Positions 36,433 through 46,313 of a DNA stretch of 64,000 nt are shown in pieces. The DNA comes from Verrucomicrobiota bacterium (GTDB lineage: Bacteria; Verrucomicrobiota; Verrucomicrobiia; Chthoniobacterales; Chthoniobacteraceae). A model generated the notes under the pieces. That model saw nothing but the letters and a program-made list of their open reading frames with translations. It did not search any database and was not told the origin of the DNA. How positions within the stretch are numbered: the stretch's first letter is position 1; the number at the start of each line of letters is the position of its first letter. The stretch lies in assembly GCA_003402745.1 (NCBI GenBank), contig QQND01000003.1, positions 1 through 64,000 on the forward strand, in the 5' to 3' direction. The translations under genes were made by a program, and so were the position numbers.

Positions 36433-36740
36433 CCATTTAAAAGCGCCTGCTGCGCCCCAATAGCCAGCGAAATTCCAGCCTTTCCCAAATTAACGCCCGC
36501 TGCAAAGTGCCCACCTCCCGCGAGGCAGCCCGCGGTTCCCGCAGAAGAAAAATCTGTCGCTGCTCCTCAAAAAAAAGATGAACCGATGAAAAACATCACG
36601 AAACGCGGGACGATAAAGTTCTGGTGCCACAAAAGATCCCCAGCTTGCACATCCGCAGGTGTTGCGTTTTCGATCTCGTATGCTCCCGATCTTTGCCGGA
36701 GTCTTTCCGGCGCTCCAAACGCCGTAAAAACAACACCCCC
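36433..36740. other. Divergent intergenic region
   Basis: A 308-bp gap between the minus-strand oxygenase gene and the plus-strand hydrolase gene. It must hold both promoters. An A-rich stretch is at about 36568-36580. No clear -35/-10 pair, riboswitch or repeat was recognised. An in-frame upstream extension of the hydrolase ORF crosses part of it but lacks coding character. Confidence 0.4.
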
Positions 36741-38654
36741 ATGGCCTCTCCTCAAGAAAATAACTCTCCCTTCCGGCCGGCATCGCATGCATCGCTTGCC
36801 CTCAGCCTTTGCCTGCTGTCCGCCTCCGTCCTGACCGCGCCCGCGGCCGTAGTCAAGATGGAGATCTCCGAACGCCTGGACCTCGATAAAACAGGTTATG
36901 AACAGATAAACGGCCGGTTGCATTTCCAAATCGATCCGACGCACAAGGGGAATACCGTCATCGCCGATGTCGACCTGGCGCCGCTGGACGCGGACCGCAA
37001 AGTGAGTTTCACTGCGGACTTTCGACTGCTCAAACCGAAGGACTTTTCCAAAAGTAACGGAGCCGCGTGGATCGAAATCCCCAACCGCGGAGGCAAAGCC
37101 AAACCGCCCTCCGCTTTGATCGCGCAGGGCTTCACCCTACTGAGTGTCGGCTGGGAGTTCGACGTACCTGCCGGACCCGATAAACTACGCTTGGAAGTGC
37201 CGGCCGCGCGAAACAAAGATGGAAGCCCAATTCGTGGCGTAGTCAAAGCGACTTTCACCCCAGACAAGCTTCTAGAAGAACACACCATCAACGAGTTAGG
37301 CGCCTATCCCGCCGTGGATATCGAAGGAGCCGATAGTAAGCTGATCGTCAGAACACGGGCGGAGTTTCCATCGGGAATCGAATTACCGAGGGAGCGCTGG
37401 AGCTTAAAGGGGAATAGGATTCGACTTGAAGGTGGATTAACTCCCGGGTGCACGTATGAGATCTCCTACTTGGCTGAGGGACCGCCTGTCGCTGGTTTGG
37501 GCTACGCTGCCATTCGTGATGCAGCGGCTTGGCTAAAGCACAACGGAGATTCGCCGGCGCCGGTGAAAAATGCTTATGCCTTCGGATCTTCGCAATGCGG
37601 GCGTTTCCTGCGAGATTTTCTCTACCTTGGATTCAATGCGGACGAACAAGAACGCCTGACGCTGGACGGCATCATCGCACATGTTGCCGGAGCAGGACGC
37701 CTTGTTTTAAATCAGCGCTGGTCTACACCGCTCAGCGAAGCCGGCTACTACACTGCTTCCTATCCTTTCGCGGATACTGCTCAGATGGATCCACGGAGCG
37801 GCCATACGGAAGGAGTTTTAGAAAATTCAAGGGCTCAAAATGCCCCGAAAATTTTCTATACGAACACCGCCTCTGAATACTGGGGAGCGGGTCGCGTTGC
37901 CGCACTCACCCACACCGACCCGGCCGGAACACGCGATATTTCTTTGCCAGAGAATGTGCGTTCTTATTTCTTTGCGGCCACTTCACACGGCGCGGCGCCC
38001 TTTCCTCCCACTTCGCAAGCAAAGGGCTCTCCATTAGCAAATCCCGTAAATACAGGAGCTTCCATGGAGGCCCTGCGAGAGGCCATGCACCGTTGGGTGA
38101 CTCAAAGCATCGCACCTCCACCAAGTGTATTTCCGAAGCTGAGCGAGGGAACGCTGACAGGGCCCGCGGAGGTGCGCTTTCCAAAAATTCCGGGCCTCGC
38201 CTCACCCAACGCGGTGCAGGCAGGCATTCGGGTGCGCAATCCCCAGTGGGCTGATGGAGCAGGAGAGGGCGCTGAACTGCCTCTGCTGGTGCCCCAGGTG
38301 GATGCAGACGGCAACGACCTCGGGGGCATTCGAATGCCAGATATCGCAGTGCCTTTGGGCACGGCTACGGGCTGGGTATTTCGGCCGCCTGCGTTCGGAG
38401 CCGCGCACAATTTTTATCTGCTGCGCGGAGCGTGGGTCCCTTTCGCTAAAACCAGGGATCAACGAGAAGCAAACAACGACCCCCGGCCCTCGATACAAGA
38501 ACGCTACTCTTGCAAAACCGAGTACCTCGCAAAAGTAAAGGAGGCGCTCCAAAAACTCATGGACGAAAAATTCTTGCTTTCAAGGGACTTAGAACCACAA
38601 CTCAAGCAGGCCGGTGAACGCTGGGATTGGGTCGTGGAACCCACAACGCCATAA
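36741..38654 (+). CDS. Secreted alpha/beta hydrolase domain protein (Abhydrolase_10 type)
   Basis: 637 residues from ATG 36741 (MASPQENNSPFRPASH), whose hydrophobic segment SLALSLCLLSASVLTAP serves as signal peptide. The next block is KMEISERLDLDKTGYEQING. The catalytic part has YAFGSSQCGRFLRDFLYLGFN with the elbow GSSQCG (S284) and LDGIIAHVAGAGR. Later blocks are FFAATSHGAAPFPP and PDIAVPLGTATGWVFR. This is the layout of PF20091-type large alpha/beta-hydrolase proteins, whose substrates are unknown. It is exported, stands alone, and converges with the trypsin/SirB1 gene 15 bp away. Confidence 0.78.
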   Translation: MASPQENNSPFRPASHASLALSLCLLSASVLTAPAAVVKMEISERLDLDKTGYEQINGRLHFQIDPTHKGNTVIADVDLAPLDADRKVSFTADFRLLKPKDFSKSNGAAWIEIPNRGGKAKPPSALIAQGFTLLSVGWEFDVPAGPDKLRLEVPAARNKDGSPIRGVVKATFTPDKLLEEHTINELGAYPAVDIEGADSKLIVRTRAEFPSGIELPRERWSLKGNRIRLEGGLTPGCTYEISYLAEGPPVAGLGYAAIRDAAAWLKHNGDSPAPVKNAYAFGSSQCGRFLRDFLYLGFNADEQERLTLDGIIAHVAGAGRLVLNQRWSTPLSEAGYYTASYPFADTAQMDPRSGHTEGVLENSRAQNAPKIFYTNTASEYWGAGRVAALTHTDPAGTRDISLPENVRSYFFAATSHGAAPFPPTSQAKGSPLANPVNTGASMEALREAMHRWVTQSIAPPPSVFPKLSEGTLTGPAEVRFPKIPGLASPNAVQAGIRVRNPQWADGAGEGAELPLLVPQVDADGNDLGGIRMPDIAVPLGTATGWVFRPPAFGAAHNFYLLRGAWVPFAKTRDQREANNDPRPSIQERYSCKTEYLAKVKEALQKLMDEKFLLSRDLEPQLKQAGERWDWVVEPTTP

Positions 38655-38669
38655 GCCGGCCGGCGTTTC

Positions 38670-40934
38670 TCAGCGGGTCAACCGTTCCAGCCACTGTTCG
38701 AGCATTTCGCGCTGCCCCTCTCGGCCCACCTCGGGAAGATGCTCCAATAAACATCCCACGTCAGAACGAGCCCCCGGCCGGTCCCCAGCACGCTCCCTCA
38801 ACATCGCTCGGCTCACCCGCTCCCGAGAGGCTTCCGGGTCAAGCTCCAGCACAAGGTCCAAATAGGGGAGTGCTTCCCTCGTCGGACTGCGGCTCTCAAG
38901 CAGCGGCCCCAATAAATTGCGGATCATCCGCAAAATTATGTCTCGGTCCGCGGCGGGCATCCGTGCCTTTTTGGAAATCACCCCATCTTCGCTGACCAGC
39001 GCCGCCGCCTGCTCCAGCGTGAGTTCCTTCCCTCCATCGTAAACATCCAGAAAAGAAAACTCTTCTTCCCCGCTTTCACGGAACCCCACCATGAAACGAC
39101 CGGGCAAAGGGATCCCTTCAACCCCCTTGATTCCCAACTGCCTGGCCAGCTCGAGGTAAACCACGGAAAGGGTAATAGGCAGTCCCTCCCGGTCATCCAG
39201 CACCTCGTTCACATAACTGTTAGAGCGGCTCCCATAGTCACTTCGGCTGCCATGAAACCCGTTTTCCTCAAAAAGATACCGGCTCAACCGCCGCACAGCC
39301 ACACCCGTCCCAGCCCCGAACTCGGGCTGTCCTCTCAGCTCCTGAACCATCTGCGCAAACCCCCGCTCATAACTCTCCACATCCAATTCCGGGTTGTCAT
39401 GTTTGGACAAAAGCAAGGCACACTTCAGCAAGTCCGACTTCCCGCCCGCAAGCCCGAGTTCCGCCACGAGTTGCTCCCGCACCGCCCTCCGGTGCACCTC
39501 AACTCCCAATTCCTTGAGCCGCCCCGCATCCCTTTCCAAACTACGGCGCCGCTCCTCCAAAAGCCGCCGACTCGTTTCCGGGTTCCGTGATAACTCCGAT
39601 ATCACCCCTTCCTTTTCCCTCTCCGTCTGCGCCCCAAGTGCAATTTCTAAAAACTTTCCAAGCCGGTCAGTGTCTTCGTTTGAGGGGCTCTTTTCCGCAA
39701 GATCCAAGCCCACCTTGAATTTCTTGAACCCCGCCTCCGTCGTGCGGAATTTGCACAGACCAGCCCGGCCCCCACGCAACCCCCCATCTTCCAAATCAAA
39801 GATCAGCGTTTCATTCACAAAGCATTGCAGCCGTTCTCCCTGCACTCGCACCCGCAGCGTGTTCCAATCCCCTGGATGATACGCGCTTGAATCTTGTTCC
39901 TTCAAAATCTTCCACGAAAAAACGTCGGGACCATCAAACCGCGTGAGCCGCATTTTGCCTCCCGTGGGATAAAAACCATAGTGTCGGTCTTGACCGTCGG
40001 CACAAAAAGCGAGCCCCGCAGCCCCAGATTCCTCCTGCAGGCGGACTACCACCGAGGCCTCAAAAACATCCTGCGGAAGTTCTTCGTGCCACAAACACAA
40101 GGCGCGCCCGCCAAAACCAGACCCCGTCTGGGAGACATTCACCACCCCCGCACGCTGGCTCCACTGCGCGCCCATAAGCGTTTTCCAAAAACGCGAATTG
40201 AGCACGCCGATAGTCAGCCATCGCTCCATTGGAATCGGGTTCGGCCTCGCCTGTAGCAACCTCAAGGCATTCACCGGCATCGCAAAGCCAAGATTTTCTG
40301 AAAGCGCCGATTTCAGCGTCAGCAGTCCAAGCACCCGCCCGCGTCTGTCCAAAAGCGGCCCCCCGCTGTTGCCCTGCTCGATGGGAACAGCCACTTGCAA
40401 CATCGGCTGGCCTTCGATTTCACGCTGCGGCTCGGAAATAACCCCCTCTACCACGCTGTAGGTCATGCCCATGGGATTACCCATCGCCACAATTGCCTGG
40501 CCTTGCGTGGCCTTGTCGGAATCTCCCAGCTCGAGCGGCTTAAGTCCTTTAGTCCCGACGCGTAAAATGGCAAGGTCCAAGCGTGAATCACTCGCAACCA
40601 CCTCGCTCACCTCGTGCTTGCGGCCGTCGCTCGTTTCAACCCTGATCCGGCGCCCCTCCCCAATCACGTGCCGGTTGGTCGCAATCAATCCCTCAGCGCT
40701 GATCACAAACCCACTGCCGATCCCGTACGGGCCCTCACGCCCCTCCTGCGTGATCTTCACAAGCGAGGGGCGCACCAACTCCGCGATTTGAGAAACACTC
40801 CAATCTCCCGAACGGGCCTCAGCCCCCGCAAGCGCGGCCGGGGACGCAGAAGCTTCCTCACGATTGGCAAAGCCTCTCGAGGTAAAAACGTTGACCAAAA
40901 CTGCCACCACTAAAAAGTACGGCACGGTTCGCAT
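38670..40934 (-). CDS. Secreted trypsin-like protease fused to a LamG-like and a SirB1-type domain
   Basis: 754 residues from ATG 40934 (MRTVPYFLVVAVLVNVF, signal peptide). An earlier in-frame start adds 15 residues. An HtrA-like serine protease domain (about 40-240) has the triad H89 (ATNRHVIG), D120 (LDLAILRV) and S190 (EQGNSGGPLL). No PDZ domain follows; instead comes a DUF1080/LamG-like sandwich (about 245-430) with WNTLRVRVQGERLQCFVNE. The C-terminal part (about 530-754) has a SirB1 transglutaminase-like region, GSRSNSYVNEVLDDREGLP and ITLSVVYLELARQLGI, then a TPR-like tail. It may process or guard envelope proteins. I know no characterised protein with this order. Confidence 0.78.
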   Translation of the reverse strand: MRTVPYFLVVAVLVNVFTSRGFANREEASASPAALAGAEARSGDWSVSQIAELVRPSLVKITQEGREGPYGIGSGFVISAEGLIATNRHVIGEGRRIRVETSDGRKHEVSEVVASDSRLDLAILRVGTKGLKPLELGDSDKATQGQAIVAMGNPMGMTYSVVEGVISEPQREIEGQPMLQVAVPIEQGNSGGPLLDRRGRVLGLLTLKSALSENLGFAMPVNALRLLQARPNPIPMERWLTIGVLNSRFWKTLMGAQWSQRAGVVNVSQTGSGFGGRALCLWHEELPQDVFEASVVVRLQEESGAAGLAFCADGQDRHYGFYPTGGKMRLTRFDGPDVFSWKILKEQDSSAYHPGDWNTLRVRVQGERLQCFVNETLIFDLEDGGLRGGRAGLCKFRTTEAGFKKFKVGLDLAEKSPSNEDTDRLGKFLEIALGAQTEREKEGVISELSRNPETSRRLLEERRRSLERDAGRLKELGVEVHRRAVREQLVAELGLAGGKSDLLKCALLLSKHDNPELDVESYERGFAQMVQELRGQPEFGAGTGVAVRRLSRYLFEENGFHGSRSDYGSRSNSYVNEVLDDREGLPITLSVVYLELARQLGIKGVEGIPLPGRFMVGFRESGEEEFSFLDVYDGGKELTLEQAAALVSEDGVISKKARMPAADRDIILRMIRNLLGPLLESRSPTREALPYLDLVLELDPEASRERVSRAMLRERAGDRPGARSDVGCLLEHLPEVGREGQREMLEQWLERLTR

Positions 40935-41059
40935 GCTTAGAGTCTGCCATTTTTTAGACTGGGGCCAAGCATTCGCCAACGAAGAACCAATTTCGGGCTG
41001 TAACCCCCTTTTGATTTCCTATTCTTTCCAAGGCAGGTTTGTGCGATCACTCTCATTCT

Positions 41060-41578
41060 ATGACACCCGACTGGCTCACCTCTCCTTTCGCTCTTGGCGT
41101 TTATGCGGGTCTCGTTCCCGCCGCCCTTTTCCGCGCCCAGCTCTTTCTTTCCCGCCGCGACCTAGACAAAGCAAGCCACTCCCAGTTGGCTCAGCTTAAA
41201 ACCTTGACTGAGGCCTTCCAAAAAATCCAAGACGAACTCAAGGACGCCAGCACCGAAAAAGAAAACCTCCGCGTTAAAATCCAAGGGCTCCTTCAATCTC
41301 CCGACCGGCAGAAGCTGCGCCTGCTCGAAGTCCTAAACCGCGCGGAACAACGTCTCACTGTCACCGCCCCCGGGTTTGCCCCAGCCTGGCAAACTGCCAA
41401 AAACGAGGCTCTCGCCGAACTCGAAGCCGAAGAACGCGGCCGAATCGCGCCCAAACAGGTGCTTCACCAAATCATGAGCTCCGGCTCCGCCCTCCTCGAC
41501 CGACTCAAAAACGGAAATCCCCAGTCCGAGGCGAAGTCACCTCAAACTGGGGATTCCAGTCAAACCATCGGTTCCTAA
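41060..41578 (+). CDS. Small membrane-anchored coiled-coil protein
   Basis: 172 residues from ATG 41060 (MTPDWLTSPFALGVYAG). A hydrophobic N-terminal segment, FALGVYAGLVPAALF, can anchor it in the inner membrane. A long charged coiled coil follows (about 35-85: LKTLTEAFQKIQDELKDAST). A helical C-terminus (NRAEQRLTVTAPGFAP, IMSSGSALLDRLKNG) comes last. No family recognised. Divergent from the protease gene and convergent with transketolase. Confidence 0.6.
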   Translation: MTPDWLTSPFALGVYAGLVPAALFRAQLFLSRRDLDKASHSQLAQLKTLTEAFQKIQDELKDASTEKENLRVKIQGLLQSPDRQKLRLLEVLNRAEQRLTVTAPGFAPAWQTAKNEALAELEAEERGRIAPKQVLHQIMSSGSALLDRLKNGNPQSEAKSPQTGDSSQTIGS

Positions 41579-41582
41579 CAAC

Positions 41583-41618
41583 TCGGCGCCAGCCTCGCTT
41601 CGTCCTCGCCGGCACCGA
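41583..41618. terminator. Possible terminator between convergent genes
   Basis: TCGGCGCCAGC and GCCGGCACCGA can pair over 11 positions with two mismatches and a 14-base loop, followed on the plus strand by TGTTTTGC. It sits between two convergent stops. Confidence 0.35.
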
Positions 41619-41641
41619 TGTTTTGCAAGAGGGATCGACGC

Positions 41642-43639
41642 CTACTTCAAAGAGTGCACCGCATCAACAACTGCCTGCGCCGTGATACCCAGCTTTTCCA
41701 TCACGTAGTTTCCCGGAGCGCTGAAACCAAACCGCTCCAGCCCAATCACAATGCCGTCCAAACCCACGTAACGGAACCAGGCGTCTTTCACGCCCGCTTC
41801 GATCGCAACGCGCCGGCGCACCGAGGTGGGAAGAACGCTTTCTTTGTAAGCCGCCGGCTGGCTGTTAAAAATTTCCATACAAGGCACAGATACAACACGC
41901 ACGCCCTCTCCCAGGGTCTTTGAAGCCGCCAACACATGCTGCAACTCGCTGCCGCTGGCCATCAGAATTGTATGCAGCGTCCCGACCTCGTGTTGCGCGA
42001 TGTACGCCCCGTGAAGGGTCCCTTCACGCCGCGTTTCCACGGAAATATCGTTCAGTAACGGCAACGCCTGTCGGGAAAGTGCCAGCAGCGTCGGACCATC
42101 TTTACGTGCAAATGCAGCGGCAAAAGCACCCGCAGTCTCTTCCGGATCCCCGGGTCGTATCACGTGCAAATTGGGAATCACGCGCAACCCGCTCACCGTT
42201 TCCACAGGTTGGTGCGTCGGCCCGTCTTCACCCACACCCACAGAATCGTGGGTGAAAATGTAAACTACAGGCAACTTTGAAAGCGCAGCAATGCGGATGG
42301 AGGGCCGGGCGTAATCTGCAAAAACAAGGAACGTCGCGCCGCTGGCATGAAAGATCCCATCGTACGCAATGCCGTTCATGATCGCCGCCATTCCGTGCTC
42401 GCGAATCCCGTACCGGATGTTGCGCCCGTTATAATCCGCCGGCGTCACATCCTTGGCCCCGTTGATGTAATTCAGCGTGGATCCGTACAGGTCGGCACTT
42501 CCTGAAACCGCGAGCGGAATCGCCTGCGCCACGGGTTGAAGCACGTCGGAACCTGCCTTGCGCGTCGCAATTTTCGAATCCACCGCGAACTTTGGAATCG
42601 CTGAAAGCAACTCGTGTTCCGTGGGCGTTTTCTTCGAGATACCGTCCTGGAGAACCTGCGCCAGAGCTGGATTAGAGGCCTCCCAAGCAGCAAAAGTCAC
42701 TTTCCAAGCCGCGTGCGTCTTGGACAACTCCGCACGGTGCGCGGCGAAATAAGCATGGGTTTCTGCCGAGACAAAAAAGTGCTCGTTTTCGGGCAATCCA
42801 AGCGCCTTGCGCGCTCCGTCGATAAACTTGGCGCCGCCTTCGCCATGAGCCTTGGCGGTTCCGGCAACTTCCGGAATCCCTTTTCCAATCAAAGTTTTTG
42901 CGACAATGAGGTGCGGTTTGCCCTTGGTGACTCGGGCATTCCCCAGTGCGGTGGCAATCGCTGCAAAATCATGCCCGTCGACCGTCTGGACGTGCCAACC
43001 ATAAGCCTCGTAACGCTTAGCCGTGTCCTCGCTCTGAGAGGCATTGGCCATGGCGTCAAGAGTAACGCCGTTGGAGTCGTAAATCAAAATCAGGTTGTCC
43101 AACTGATTGTGACCGGCATACGACGAGGCCTCCGCAGAAACCCCCTCCTGCAAGCAGCCATCCCCAGCAAGGCAGACAACATGGTTGTCAAAAATCGTGT
43201 GCGCCGAAGTGTTAAACCGCGCGGCCGCCATCTTCTGCGACAAAGCAATCCCAACCGCATTGGCAACGCCCTGCCCCAAGGGACCCGTCGTACACTCCAC
43301 ACCTTCCGTTTCAAAACTTTCAGGATGCCCCGGGGTGTGCGATCCCGCAGCACGGAACGCCTTCACTTGGTCAATCCCAACCTGCTGATATCCAGAAAGA
43401 TGAAGCCATCCATACAGAAACATCGAACCATGCCCGGCAGACAGGACGAAACGGTCCCGGTTCAACCAGCGGGGTTCCGCGGGGTCATAGCTCAGAGTGT
43501 TCCCGAAAAGAACTGCGCCAATCTCGGCACAACCCAGAGGCAGGCCGAGGTGGCCGGAGGAACAAGCGTGGACGGCATCCATGGCAAGACCACGGGCTTC
43601 ATTTGCGGCGCGCTGCAAGGCATCGGTCGGGAGATTCAT
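41642..43639 (-). CDS. tkt: Transketolase
   Basis: 665 residues from ATG 43639 ([17 protein letters not shown]), preferred over an upstream in-frame start because the family begins here. The TPP domain has [25 protein letters not shown] and [18 protein letters not shown] with [13 protein letters not shown]. The pyrimidine domain has [38 protein letters not shown] and [10 protein letters not shown] near the end. It moves two-carbon units between sugar phosphates in the pentose-phosphate pathway. A plausible sigma-70 promoter lies 18 bp upstream. The gene is divergent from recO. Confidence 0.96.
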   Translation of the reverse strand: MNLPTDALQRAANEARGLAMDAVHACSSGHLGLPLGCAEIGAVLFGNTLSYDPAEPRWLNRDRFVLSAGHGSMFLYGWLHLSGYQQVGIDQVKAFRAAGSHTPGHPESFETEGVECTTGPLGQGVANAVGIALSQKMAAARFNTSAHTIFDNHVVCLAGDGCLQEGVSAEASSYAGHNQLDNLILIYDSNGVTLDAMANASQSEDTAKRYEAYGWHVQTVDGHDFAAIATALGNARVTKGKPHLIVAKTLIGKGIPEVAGTAKAHGEGGAKFIDGARKALGLPENEHFFVSAETHAYFAAHRAELSKTHAAWKVTFAAWEASNPALAQVLQDGISKKTPTEHELLSAIPKFAVDSKIATRKAGSDVLQPVAQAIPLAVSGSADLYGSTLNYINGAKDVTPADYNGRNIRYGIREHGMAAIMNGIAYDGIFHASGATFLVFADYARPSIRIAALSKLPVVYIFTHDSVGVGEDGPTHQPVETVSGLRVIPNLHVIRPGDPEETAGAFAAAFARKDGPTLLALSRQALPLLNDISVETRREGTLHGAYIAQHEVGTLHTILMASGSELQHVLAASKTLGEGVRVVSVPCMEIFNSQPAAYKESVLPTSVRRRVAIEAGVKDAWFRYVGLDGIVIGLERFGFSAPGNYVMEKLGITAQAVVDAVHSLK

Positions 43640-43656
43640 AACGTTTAAAGTGCAGC

Positions 43657-43684
43657 AGGTTAGAAAGTGGCCAGCAACTGTCAA
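43657..43684 (-). promoter_or_regulatory. Putative sigma-70 promoter of transketolase
   Basis: On the minus strand TTGACA (43684-43679), a 16-base spacer and TAACCT (43662-43657) lie just upstream of the tkt ATG. The -35 is perfect and the -10 matches 4 of 6. The leader would be about 10 bases. Confidence 0.45.
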
Positions 43685-43754
43685 GGCATCCCCCCGAAAG
43701 TTGCACAACCTTTACTGAAGCCGAAACCCGCTTTATCATTCCCCCCTCAAGTCA

Positions 43755-44309
43755 GTGAACCAAACCCACGCCATCCTTCTGCGCCGCACCCGCCTCACAG
43801 AGACAAGCCTCATTGTCACCTGGCTTACCCCGGAATACGGCCGCATCAAAACCGTTGCTAAAGGAGCCTTGCGTCCAAAGAGCCAAATGGCCGGGATTCT
43901 CGACCTCTTTCATCTCTGCGATATTCAATTCCAACCCGCCCGCTCGGGCGACTTGCACGGCCTGCGGGAGGCTCTCCTGCTCAATCCCTACGCAGGTGTT
44001 CGCACCGAATACCCCAGAATTGCACTCGGTGCTTACGCCGTCGAACTCATCGAACGTTGCACCGAAACAAACGCCCCCCTGCCCGAAATCTTTGATCTTC
44101 TCGAACGAGCACTGCGTTTTTTGGACAGCCATGCTGCCTCTCAAAGAGCCCTCCTTCACTTTGAATCGGAGCTTGTTCGCCTCCTGGGAATCACCCAGCC
44201 CGGCGTGCTCCCGGAAATCTCCCTCGAGGGCCTGCTTCACAGGCTGCCACGTGCTCGCAACGAACTGCTCGGTCGCCTCGCGCCTCCTGCCAGTCAGGCG
44301 AGGACCTGA
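43755..44309 (+). CDS. recO: DNA repair protein RecO, short form
   Basis: A 184-residue protein from GTG 43755. The N-terminal OB fold has THAILLRRTRLTETSLIVTWL and YGRIKTVAKGALRPKSQMAG, the standard RecO start. A helical domain follows (ALGAYAVELIERCTETN, ALLHFESELVRLLGI). Typical RecO proteins have about 240 residues and often a CxxC zinc site after the helices. Here the protein ends soon after GITQPGVLP with no Cys pair. It helps RecF/RecR load RecA on single-stranded DNA. The downstream ABC gene starts 96 bp later. Confidence 0.85.
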   Translation: MNQTHAILLRRTRLTETSLIVTWLTPEYGRIKTVAKGALRPKSQMAGILDLFHLCDIQFQPARSGDLHGLREALLLNPYAGVRTEYPRIALGAYAVELIERCTETNAPLPEIFDLLERALRFLDSHAASQRALLHFESELVRLLGITQPGVLPEISLEGLLHRLPRARNELLGRLAPPASQART

Positions 44310-44405
44310 CCCGAAATGCGTCCTCCCCCTGAAAATGACAGGCACCGCACCCCTCAGGCTTTGAGTTGGATTACAAATCCAGCGTGTTAAGGTAGCCGAC
44401 TTCTT

Positions 44406-46262
44406 ATGGAACTTGGATCGAAAGTTGAAGAGTCAGACGGCGGCGTGGCGCAATTATACCGCCGTATTTTCAGCTTCATTTACCCCTACCGTTTTCGTTT
44501 CGCGCTCGGACTTGCCACCGCCCTGCTCGCAGGCGCCAGCACAGGCACGCTCTATGTAGCGCTCAAAACCGTCACCGCTCTCGTCCTGCGCGGAACTGCC
44601 GACTTTTCCCTCACGGTCCCAGTGCTCGGCAAGTTGGACCTCTCCCAAATTCTGGGCTTCCAACAATGGCTCGCCCTTGGCGAAAACTGGCAGACCACTT
44701 CAAAAATCGCCGCGCTGTGCCTCATCGTCCCTTGTTTTGTGTTGCTCAGGGGGATCCTTGATTTTCTCACCAGCTACCAACTGGCCTGGATTGAACAACG
44801 CGTCACCCTGGACCTTCGACGCAAGGTATTCTCCAGAATCATGGACCGTTCCCTGGAATTTTTTAACAAGCGCCGCGCCTCAGACCTTATCCAAACCGTG
44901 TTCGGCATGACGGCAGCCTGCGCCAACGCCTCCATGACCTTGGCTCAGGACATGGTACGACGCCCAGCCGCCGTTCTCGCTGTGGTCACCGTTTTGTTCA
45001 TCAGCGATCCCGTTTTCATGGGCTTCAGTTTCGTTGTTTTTCCAATCTGCATGCTGCCTGTGATCATTTTCAGCCGCCGCGTCCGCAAGAGCGGCAAAAA
45101 CGAGCAGAAGTTTGCCGGCCAGATCATGGGGATCCTCCAGGAAGCCCTCGCGGGCATTCGGGTCGTCAAGTCCCACGCCCGCGAGCGGTTTGAAATGGAC
45201 CGATTCACCCGCTCCGCACAGGACGTAAACAAGACGGCCCTGAAACTGACTATTTTAGTCGAAGTCGTCGGCCCACTCGTCGAGTCCACCGCTTCGCTCG
45301 GCATCGCCGGTGGCTTGTTTTATTGCTGGTGGCGGGGCGTTCCCTTCGACGAATTCATGGCGCGCTGTCTCGCCTTGGTGGCCATTTATCCCGACGTCAA
45401 AGCACTCAGCCGCACCCAAATGGTGATGTCCAGGTGCAGAGCTGCCTCGGACGGCATCTTTGAAATGCTCAATGAACCCATTGAAATCCAAGACGCACCA
45501 GGCGCTCTCGTCCTCACTCGCGTTTCCGGTGAAATCGAATTTGAAAACGTCACCTTCGGCTATCTCCCAGGCGCTGCGCCCGCCGTCCGTGGCCTCAATT
45601 TGAAGTTTGCTCCCGGCAAATTCTACGCGCTGGTCGGAGAAAGCGGCGCCGGTAAAAGCACAACACTCTCCCTGCTTCTTCGCTTTTACGACCCCCAGGA
45701 TGGCCGACTCCTCATCGACGGGCACGACCTTAAGCAGGTAGCCCAAACCTCCCTCCGAGAACAGATCGGGATCGTCAACCAAGACCTGTTTTTGTTCCAC
45801 GACACCATCGAAAATAACATCCGCTACGGCCGCCTCAACGCAACACACGAGGAAGTGCGGGAAGCCGCTAAAATAGCACGCGCCGACGATTTTATTCTCA
45901 AACAACCTCAAGGCTACGCAACCCTAGTCGGAGACAAAGGCTGCAATCTTTCTGGGGGTCAGCTCCAGCGCGTGACCATCGCCAGGGCCCTTCTGCGCGA
46001 CTCTCCCATCCTGCTGCTGGACGAGGCCACCTCAAATCTCGATCCGGAAACCGAACAGGCCTTCAAGGACGCACTTCGAGTCCTGCGCCAGGGGCGCACC
46101 GTCGTCGCCATCGCCCACCGTTTCTCAACGATTCTCGAGGCCGATCAAATCGTCGTTATGGACCAGGGCGCCGTCTTGGATTCTGGAACTCATGACGAAC
46201 TGCTCGGGCGCTGCCCGGTCTATGAACGGCTTTTCCGCTTGCAGTTTTCCTCCGCTGCCTAA
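44406..46262 (+). CDS. ABC exporter, fused permease and ATPase (MsbA-like)
   Basis: A 618-residue half-transporter working as a homodimer in the inner membrane. Six TM helices cover about residues 25-330. The ATPase domain (about 375-610) has the Walker A GESGAGKST, Q-loop IGIVNQDLFLFHDTI, signature LSGGQLQRV, Walker B ILLLDEATSNLD and H-loop AIAHRFST. The layout fits MsbA-type lipid or drug exporters. An LPS-core-flipping role is possible but the lipid substrate cannot be proved. It sits between recO and serS in a same-strand run. Confidence 0.88.
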   Translation: MELGSKVEESDGGVAQLYRRIFSFIYPYRFRFALGLATALLAGASTGTLYVALKTVTALVLRGTADFSLTVPVLGKLDLSQILGFQQWLALGENWQTTSKIAALCLIVPCFVLLRGILDFLTSYQLAWIEQRVTLDLRRKVFSRIMDRSLEFFNKRRASDLIQTVFGMTAACANASMTLAQDMVRRPAAVLAVVTVLFISDPVFMGFSFVVFPICMLPVIIFSRRVRKSGKNEQKFAGQIMGILQEALAGIRVVKSHARERFEMDRFTRSAQDVNKTALKLTILVEVVGPLVESTASLGIAGGLFYCWWRGVPFDEFMARCLALVAIYPDVKALSRTQMVMSRCRAASDGIFEMLNEPIEIQDAPGALVLTRVSGEIEFENVTFGYLPGAAPAVRGLNLKFAPGKFYALVGESGAGKSTTLSLLLRFYDPQDGRLLIDGHDLKQVAQTSLREQIGIVNQDLFLFHDTIENNIRYGRLNATHEEVREAAKIARADDFILKQPQGYATLVGDKGCNLSGGQLQRVTIARALLRDSPILLLDEATSNLDPETEQAFKDALRVLRQGRTVVAIAHRFSTILEADQIVVMDQGAVLDSGTHDELLGRCPVYERLFRLQFSSAA

Positions 46263-46313
46263 CCCAAGGGCTTGCCCTTCCGAGCGCCCTCTGAAAACTC
46301 TTCTCTCTATCCT

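Noticed and set aside
42614-43648. A 344-codon plus-strand frame
   Set aside because: Opposite transketolase; no motif.
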